Source of the DNA: Burkholderia stabilis | Lineage (GTDB): Bacteria; Pseudomonadota; Gammaproteobacteria; Burkholderiales; Burkholderiaceae | Direction of reading: 5' to 3' | DNA: 64,000 nucleotides | Assembly: GCF_001742165.1 (NCBI RefSeq) | Contig: NZ_CP016442.1 | Location: 62,001-126,000, forward strand | In this document: piece by piece, positions 56,564-64,000 of the stretch | Layout: each line of letters starts with the position of its first letter | Position numbering within the stretch: position 1 is the first letter of the stretch | Program-made: the position numbers and the translations under genes | The notes under the pieces: generated by a model | Databases searched by the model: none | What the model was told of the DNA's origin: nothing | The model's input: only the letters and a program-made list of their open reading frames with translations

Positions 56564-57409
56564 TTGAAGGACATCCTCCACTTCTCGCATGCGAACGGCT
56601 TTCCGGCGTCGACGTACCGGACGATCTTCGCCGAACTGGCCGACGACTACGAGCTGCGCTACATCGAACGGATCGGCCACGACCGCCGCTACCCGGTGAC
56701 GCGCGACTGGCCGCATCTCGTCGAGCAACTGCTCGACGACATCGGCAGCCGCTACGAGCGCCCCGTCTGGCTCGTCGGCCATTCGCTCGGCGGTTACCTG
56801 TCGCTGATGGCCGCGCTGAAGAAGCCGCAATGGGTGCGCGGCGTGGTGATGATCGATTCGCCGATCATCGCCGGCTGGCGCGCCGGCGCGTTGCGCGCGA
56901 GCCAGTGGGCGGGGCTCGACGAGCGGCTGTCGCCGGCCGCCGCGACGCGCAACCGGCGCACGCGCTGGGTGAGCCGCGACGAAGTCTGGCGGCACTTCCG
57001 CGAGAAGCCGGCGTTCGCGCGCTGGGACGAGCGGATGCTCGCCGACTACATCGACTACGGCATTCCGCAGGCCGGCGCCGATGGCGAACGCGCGCTCGCG
57101 TTCGACCGGCAGGTCGAATACCTGATCTACCGGACCTTGCCGCACACGCTCGGCCCGCGGCTTGCGCACGGCGCGCCGGTGCCGCTCGGCTTTCTCGCCG
57201 GCACGCGTTCGCGCGAGGTGCGCCAGGTCGGGCTCGATGCGACGCGGCGGGCTGCGCGCGGGCGCGTCGAATGGCTCGAGGGCAGCCACCTGTTCCCGAT
57301 GGAGCGGCCGCTCGAAACCGCCCGCGCATTGCAGCGGATGCTGAATTCGCTGAAGGCGGCGGAGGGCGACGTTTCGCCGGGCGCTGCCCCGCTCGCGAAG
57401 CGCGCCTGA
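56564..57409 (+). CDS. Alpha/beta hydrolase
   Basis: A 281-residue single-domain hydrolase with nucleophile motif GHSLGG (Ser74), oxyanion segment FSHANGFPAST and catalytic His in EGSHLFPME near the C-terminus. The acid is probably Asp in the FLAGTRSREV region or nearby. Substrate unknown; no signal peptide. The start used is TTG 56564 (LKDILHFSHANGF), preceded by AAGGAG at some distance; no ATG occurs in the conserved N-terminus. It follows comEC by 86 bp. Confidence 0.8.
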   Translation: MKDILHFSHANGFPASTYRTIFAELADDYELRYIERIGHDRRYPVTRDWPHLVEQLLDDIGSRYERPVWLVGHSLGGYLSLMAALKKPQWVRGVVMIDSPIIAGWRAGALRASQWAGLDERLSPAAATRNRRTRWVSRDEVWRHFREKPAFARWDERMLADYIDYGIPQAGADGERALAFDRQVEYLIYRTLPHTLGPRLAHGAPVPLGFLAGTRSREVRQVGLDATRRAARGRVEWLEGSHLFPMERPLETARALQRMLNSLKAAEGDVSPGAAPLAKRA

Positions 57410-57504
57410 CGCTTCGCCGGGCGGGCCCGGCCGCACCGGCCGGCCGGTTTGCCCGGCCAGCGCGGGTCGGCGCGAAAGGGCGCGATCATCGCGTCAGTTG
57501 CTGA

Positions 57505-59208
<1,704 letters not shown>

Positions 59209-59210
59209 GC

Positions 59211-60065
59211 ATGAAGCTTTGCGATTTCGAGGTCGGTCTCGACAAGCCTTTCTTCCTGATCGCGGGTACCTGCGTCGTCGAATCGGAGCAAATGACGATC
59301 GACACGGCGGGCCGCCTGAAGGAGATCTGCGAGAAGCTGAACGTTCCGTTCATCTACAAGTCGTCGTACGACAAGGCGAACCGCAGCTCGGGCAAGTCGT
59401 TTCGCGGCCTCGGAATGGACGAGGGCCTGCGGATCCTGTCCGAGGTGAAGCGCCAGCTCGGCCTGCCGGTGCTGACCGACGTGCATTCGATCGACGAGAT
59501 CGAGCAGGTCGCGTCGGTCGTCGACGTGCTGCAGACGCCCGCGTTCCTGTGCCGCCAGACCGATTTCATCCAGGCGTGCGCGCGCTCGGGCAAGCCCGTC
59601 AACATCAAGAAGGGCCAGTTCCTCGCGCCGCACGACATGAAGAACGTGATCGACAAGGCGCGCGACGCGGCGCGTGAAGCGGGGCTGTCGGACGACCGTT
59701 TCATGGCGTGCGAGCGCGGTGTCTCGTTCGGCTACAACAACCTCGTGTCGGACATGCGCTCGCTCGCGATCATGCGCGAGACGAACGCTCCCGTCGTATT
59801 CGACGCGACCCACTCGGTGCAGCTGCCGGGCGGGCAGGGCACGAGCTCGGGCGGTCAGCGCGAATTCGTGCCGGTGCTCGCACGTGCGGCGGTCGCGACG
59901 GGCGTTGCGGGCCTCTTCATGGAAACGCATCCGAATCCGGCCGAGGCGAAATCCGATGGCCCGAACGCGGTGCCGTTGAACCGGATGGGCGCGCTGCTGG
60001 AGACCCTCGTCACGCTCGACCAGGCGGTGAAGCGCAATCCGTTCCTGGAAAACGATTTCAATTAA
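59211..60065 (+). CDS. kdsA: 3-deoxy-8-phosphooctulonate synthase (Kdo-8-P synthase)
   Basis: A 284-residue enzyme that condenses PEP and arabinose-5-phosphate on the route to LPS Kdo. [24 protein letters not shown] and the metal-site region [12 protein letters not shown] are all present. It starts 2 bp after the pyrG stop, so it is translated from the same mRNA and probably coupled. Confidence 0.97.
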   Translation: MKLCDFEVGLDKPFFLIAGTCVVESEQMTIDTAGRLKEICEKLNVPFIYKSSYDKANRSSGKSFRGLGMDEGLRILSEVKRQLGLPVLTDVHSIDEIEQVASVVDVLQTPAFLCRQTDFIQACARSGKPVNIKKGQFLAPHDMKNVIDKARDAAREAGLSDDRFMACERGVSFGYNNLVSDMRSLAIMRETNAPVVFDATHSVQLPGGQGTSSGGQREFVPVLARAAVATGVAGLFMETHPNPAEAKSDGPNAVPLNRMGALLETLVTLDQAVKRNPFLENDFN

Positions 60066-60141
60066 AGATCGAATGAACCTTGCGACGGCTTCGCGCGTCT
60101 GTAGCGAAAGCGGTTCCGGCACGCACGCCGTCGCAGTTTGA

Positions 60142-61455
<1,314 letters not shown>

Positions 61456-61483
61456 CGCGCTACTATCGGGTTTGTCATATCGA

Positions 61484-61513
61484 CGCCGCTCTGCGCATGT
61501 GCGCGGAGCGGCG
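61484..61513 (+). terminator. Hairpin between eno and ftsB
   Basis: A 13-bp stem with one mismatch or G:U (CGCCGCTC 61484-61491 with GAGCGGCG 61506-61513, plus inner GCGC pairs) and an ATGT loop is followed by CTTCTTAT. It may attenuate transcription into ftsB. Confidence 0.55.
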
Positions 61514-61536
61514 CTTCTTATATCTGCGTCTCTTAC

Positions 61537-61962
61537 ATGCGGCTTGTCACTGTCGTCCTGATTGTCTTGCTGGCGCTCATTCAGTACCCCCTATGGTGGG
61601 GACACGGCGGCTGGCTGCGGGTGCATGAATTGCGTCAGCAGCTCAACGACCAGCTCCAGAAAAATGCGGACGAGAAGCTGCGCAACGAGCGGACCGCAGG
61701 CGAAGTGCAGGATCTGCAGAGTGGCACCGCGGCCATCGAGGAGCGCGCGCGCTACGAGATGGGCATGGTGAAGGACGGTGAAGTATTCGTGCAGTTTGTG
61801 TCGCCGAATGCGCCGGCCGGGCCGCTGAACAACACGCCGTCGAACACGTCGACGCGCGGTGCCGTCTCTGCGGCGCCGGTGCGGGTCGTGCCGAATCCAC
61901 AGTCGATCGCGAAGCCGTCGCGGCATCACGGCGGCGACAAAGGCAAGGCTGCACATCACTGA
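61537..61962 (+). CDS. ftsB: Cell division protein FtsB (septum formation initiator family)
   Basis: A 141-residue bitopic protein. A membrane helix (about 3-22, [20 protein letters not shown]) is followed by a coiled coil (about 28-70) rich in Leu, Gln and Glu. A C-terminal Pro/Ser/Thr-rich tail with basic end ([13 protein letters not shown]) is longer than in E. coli FtsB (103 residues). It links FtsL and FtsQ at the divisome. The position after eno is typical. Confidence 0.9.
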   Translation: MRLVTVVLIVLLALIQYPLWWGHGGWLRVHELRQQLNDQLQKNADEKLRNERTAGEVQDLQSGTAAIEERARYEMGMVKDGEVFVQFVSPNAPAGPLNNTPSNTSTRGAVSAAPVRVVPNPQSIAKPSRHHGGDKGKAAHH

Positions 61963-61983
61963 GCGCGGCAGCTCGAATCCATT

Positions 61984-62013
61984 AAAAAAGCGCGGGAAAT
62001 GCCGCGCTTTTTT
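61984..62013. terminator. Bidirectional terminator after ftsB
   Basis: A 12-bp stem (61984-61995 with 62002-62013) with A6/T6 at the base and a 6-nt loop. It serves ftsB and the convergent lipoprotein gene. Confidence 0.9.
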
Positions 62014-62051
62014 ATTTCCTGCCGGTGTTCAATCGGGCGTGCGATGCACGC

Positions 62052-62402
62052 TCACCACCACCAGCCCGGGTAGCCGTAGCTGACGCCCGTTCCCCAGCGA
62101 TTTCCCCATCCGCCGTAATAGCCGCCGTAGACGGTCACGGGTGGCGGCGAGTAATAGGCCCACGCGCGCGCGGCTGCCTCGGCGGCCATCGCGTCGTTCT
62201 GTTCGCGCAGCACCTGCCGATCGATCTCGTCGTAGCGCTTGCGTTCGGCGCTCGACAGCACCGGCGGCTGGCCATTCGACGCGCCCGGTTCGGGCAGGCG
62301 GCTCAGGATCGTGGAAGACGGCGGCGGCACCGCGCAGCCGGCGAGCGCGAGCGTGCCGGCGGCAATGCTCGTCAGGATGATGAAGCGGAAAGGGCGATTC
62401 AT
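62052..62402 (-). CDS. Small outer-envelope lipoprotein, function unknown
   Basis: A 116-residue lipoprotein with signal peptide and lipobox LALAGC (cleavage before Cys near residue 22). The mature part has an Arg/Glu-rich helical stretch (SSAERKRYDEIDRQVLREQND) and a C-terminal Gly/Tyr/Trp-rich region (YGGYYGGWGNRWG). I recognise no defined domain. ATG 62402 was chosen because it gives a normal signal sequence; upstream extension to 62534 lacks one. It is downstream of hslO. Confidence 0.75.
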   Translation of the reverse strand: MNRPFRFIILTSIAAGTLALAGCAVPPPSSTILSRLPEPGASNGQPPVLSSAERKRYDEIDRQVLREQNDAMAAEAAARAWAYYSPPPVTVYGGYYGGWGNRWGTGVSYGYPGWWW

Positions 62403-62537
62403 GTGTTTCTCCTGCAGCGCGCCGACGACGGGAAGCGGCTTGCGCCGAAGGCCGAGCCTTCGGCGCCGGAGCCATGCGTGCGACGCTCGTGCGTCATTAT
62501 GCGCCCGTGCCCATGCAGCGGGCACGATGCGCACCGC

Positions 62538-63488
62538 TCAGTGACGCTGGTCGGTTGCCGGCGCAATGCCGGTTTCGAGCGCGGGCGACGCGAACAACTG
62601 CGCGACGTCGACCGGATCGAATTCGTAGCGCTGGTTGCAGAACTCGCAGTGGATTTCGACGTGGCCGCGCTCGACGATCACGCTGTCGACTTCGTCACGG
62701 CCGAGCATGCGCAGCATCGCACCGACCTTCTCGCGCGAGCACGAGCACTGGAAGCGCGTGCCGGCCGGCTCGAAGTGCTGCACGTTTTCCTGCCAGAACA
62801 GCCGGCGGAACACGACTTCCGGTTCGACCTCGAGCAGCTCCTTCGCGGACAGCGTGCCGCCCAACGTGCAGACGCGCTCCCACGTGTCGATATCGGTTTC
62901 GGCGTTGCGCGGCACAATGCCGCCGTCGCCCGGCAGCTTCTGCAGCAGCATGCCGACCGCGCGGTCGCGATCGGCCGCGAGCCACAGCCGCGTGTCGAGC
63001 TGCTCCGAGTGATGCATGTAGTGCTCGAGTACCTGCGACACCGATTCGAGCGGCCCGTCGACGCCGTTCAGCGGGACGATGCCCTGATACGGCTGCTGGC
63101 CCGGCAGCTTGTCGGCCGGATCGAGCGTGATCACGCAACGGCCGTGGCCGCTCGCGTTGACGAGCGACGCGAAGCTCGTGTCGTCGCCGATCGTTTGCGC
63201 CGAGTCGCCGGAGAACTTCGCGGTGGCCCGCATCGCCAGATCGGAGCCGCACTGGACGACCAGCATCTGGACCGGCCCGTCGCCGAAGATCTGCATGATC
63301 AGGGTGCCGTGAAATTTCAGGTTCGCGGACAGCAGCGCGCACGCGGCCATCATCTCGCCGAGCACCGTGCGCACGGGGGCAGGGTAGTCGCGGCGGGCGA
63401 GCACTTCCTGCCACGTATTGCGCAGCGAGACGATCTCGCCGCGCACGGGCGCCGCATTGAACATGAATTTCTGTAACTGGTCGCTCAC
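62538..63488 (-). CDS. hslO: Redox-regulated chaperone Hsp33
   Basis: A 316-residue heat-shock and oxidative-stress chaperone. The substrate-binding core (about 1-230) is followed by the zinc redox switch: CSC (FQCSCSREKV) and CEFC (HCEFCNQRYEF). Oxidation of these cysteines activates it. A GTG start at 63488 (VSDQLQKFMFNAAP) with a GGAAGA ribosome-binding site is preferred; the longer frame to 63551 overlaps the next gene. It is 25 bp after the gamma-carbonic-anhydrase gene on the same strand. Confidence 0.94.
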   Translation of the reverse strand: MSDQLQKFMFNAAPVRGEIVSLRNTWQEVLARRDYPAPVRTVLGEMMAACALLSANLKFHGTLIMQIFGDGPVQMLVVQCGSDLAMRATAKFSGDSAQTIGDDTSFASLVNASGHGRCVITLDPADKLPGQQPYQGIVPLNGVDGPLESVSQVLEHYMHHSEQLDTRLWLAADRDRAVGMLLQKLPGDGGIVPRNAETDIDTWERVCTLGGTLSAKELLEVEPEVVFRRLFWQENVQHFEPAGTRFQCSCSREKVGAMLRMLGRDEVDSVIVERGHVEIHCEFCNQRYEFDPVDVAQLFASPALETGIAPATDQRH

Positions 63489-63513
63489 TCTTCTTCCTTG
63501 AAATCCGTGCGAA

Positions 63514-64000
63514 TCAGCCGATCCGCACGAGTTGCTCCTTGAAATGCGCACGCCGCTCGACGTACGTCTTCGCGTTCGTGCGCAGCCGGGCGATGTCTTC
63601 GGCCGACAGCTCGCGCACGACTTTCGCCGGTGCGCCGAGAATCAGCGAATTGTCCGGGAACGTCTTGCCTTCCGTCACGACCGCGCCGGCGCCAACCAGA
63701 CAGTTGCGGCCGATGACTGCTCCATTCAAGACCACCGCCTGAATACCGATCAGCGAACCTTCGCCGATCGTGCAGCCGTGCAGCATCGCCTGGTGCCCGA
63801 TCGTCACGTTTTCGGCAATCGTCAGCGGAAAGCCGGGGTCCGTGTGCAGTACCGCGCCTTCCTGGACGTTGCTGCCGGCGCCGACGGCAATCGTTTCGTT
63901 GTCGCCGCGAATCGTCGCGCCGAACCAGACGCTCGCGTTTTCCTCGAGCACGACCTTGCCGATGATGGCCGCCGTATCGGCGACGAACACGCTTTCGTGG
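63514..64000 (-). CDS. Gamma-carbonic anhydrase-like hexapeptide protein (N-terminus outside window)
   Basis: The visible 162 residues form a left-handed beta-helix of hexapeptide repeats (SLIGIQAVVLNGAVIGRNCLVGAGAVV). Metal ligands of the gamma-class appear as His in AVLHTDPG and two His in TIGHQAMLHGC. Its frame stays open to 64000 (HESVFVADTAA), so the start lies beyond the window and GTG 63990 is not the real start. YrdA/PaaY-type proteins often bind zinc with weak or no carbonic anhydrase activity. Upstream gene of the hslO pair. Confidence 0.88.
   Translation of the reverse strand, partial: HESVFVADTAAIIGKVVLEENASVWFGATIRGDNETIAVGAGSNVQEGAVLHTDPGFPLTIAENVTIGHQAMLHGCTIGEGSLIGIQAVVLNGAVIGRNCLVGAGAVVTEGKTFPDNSLILGAPAKVVRELSAEDIARLRTNAKTYVERRAHFKEQLVRIG

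Overview
The window is chromosomal DNA from a beta-proteobacterium, almost certainly Burkholderia, probably the Burkholderia cepacia complex. The evidence is a very GC-rich sequence with G/C third positions, a homodimeric-type pyruvate dehydrogenase with a lipoyl-bearing E3, a phasin, glnA-ntrB-ntrC in tandem, isc genes in the order iscRSUA-hscBA-fdx-iscX, and a lysS-prfB-recJ block. Gene order and content are those of a conserved primary-chromosome region. I see no insertion sequence, prophage, integrase, toxin-antitoxin pair or CRISPR array.

Layout. 1-6.7 kb: the end of an HrpA-type RNA helicase, a secreted beta-propeller protein, a sterol-desaturase-type membrane oxidase, an EI24/CysZ-type membrane protein overlapping a CinA-type molybdopterin-binding protein, and a reverse-strand rhodanese. 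6.7-11.4 kb: the nitrogen-control block glnA-ntrB-ntrC behind a sigma-54 promoter and NtrC boxes. 11.5-21.1 kb: an S9 peptidase, exonuclease III, the initiator tRNA, a secreted DUF3472-like protein, an amino-acid racemase, SOS-controlled dinB, the M3 peptidase PrlC and FolD. 21.3-31.2 kb: a reverse-strand two-component pair facing away from aceE-aceF-lpdA. 31.4-37.4 kb: a phasin gene with palindromic operators, a PBP7-type D,D-peptidase, an IclR regulator divergent from lutA-lutB (no lutC follows), and a small secreted peptide. 37.5-44.1 kb: a low-molecular-weight phosphotyrosine phosphatase and the complete Isc operon behind two IscR boxes. 44.2-50.9 kb (reverse strand): a glycine-zipper protein, lysS, prfB with its programmed +1 frameshift, recJ and an RpfE-like protein. 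51.1-61.9 kb: lolC-lolD, tatD, comEC, an alpha/beta hydrolase, and pyrG-kdsA-eno-ftsB. 62.0-64.0 kb (reverse strand): a small lipoprotein, hslO and a gamma-carbonic-anhydrase-like protein cut by the window end.

How the genes work together. GlnA, NtrB and NtrC form one nitrogen-assimilation circuit. AceE, AceF and LpdA make the pyruvate dehydrogenase complex. LutA and LutB feed lactate carbon toward pyruvate. The Isc genes build Fe-S clusters and are autoregulated by IscR. LolC and LolD extract lipoproteins from the inner membrane. The pyrG-ftsB block makes CTP, Kdo precursors and PEP and supports division.

No previously undescribed multi-gene system is evident. The features most worth a second look are regulatory or architectural: intergenic palindromic elements inside the aceF-lpdA and iscU-iscA gaps, a terminator-like hairpin between iscA and hscB, paired palindromes around the phasin promoter, an SOS box inside the dinB promoter, the missing lutC, a lone LolC-type permease, and an uncharacterised two-component system beside the pyruvate dehydrogenase genes.
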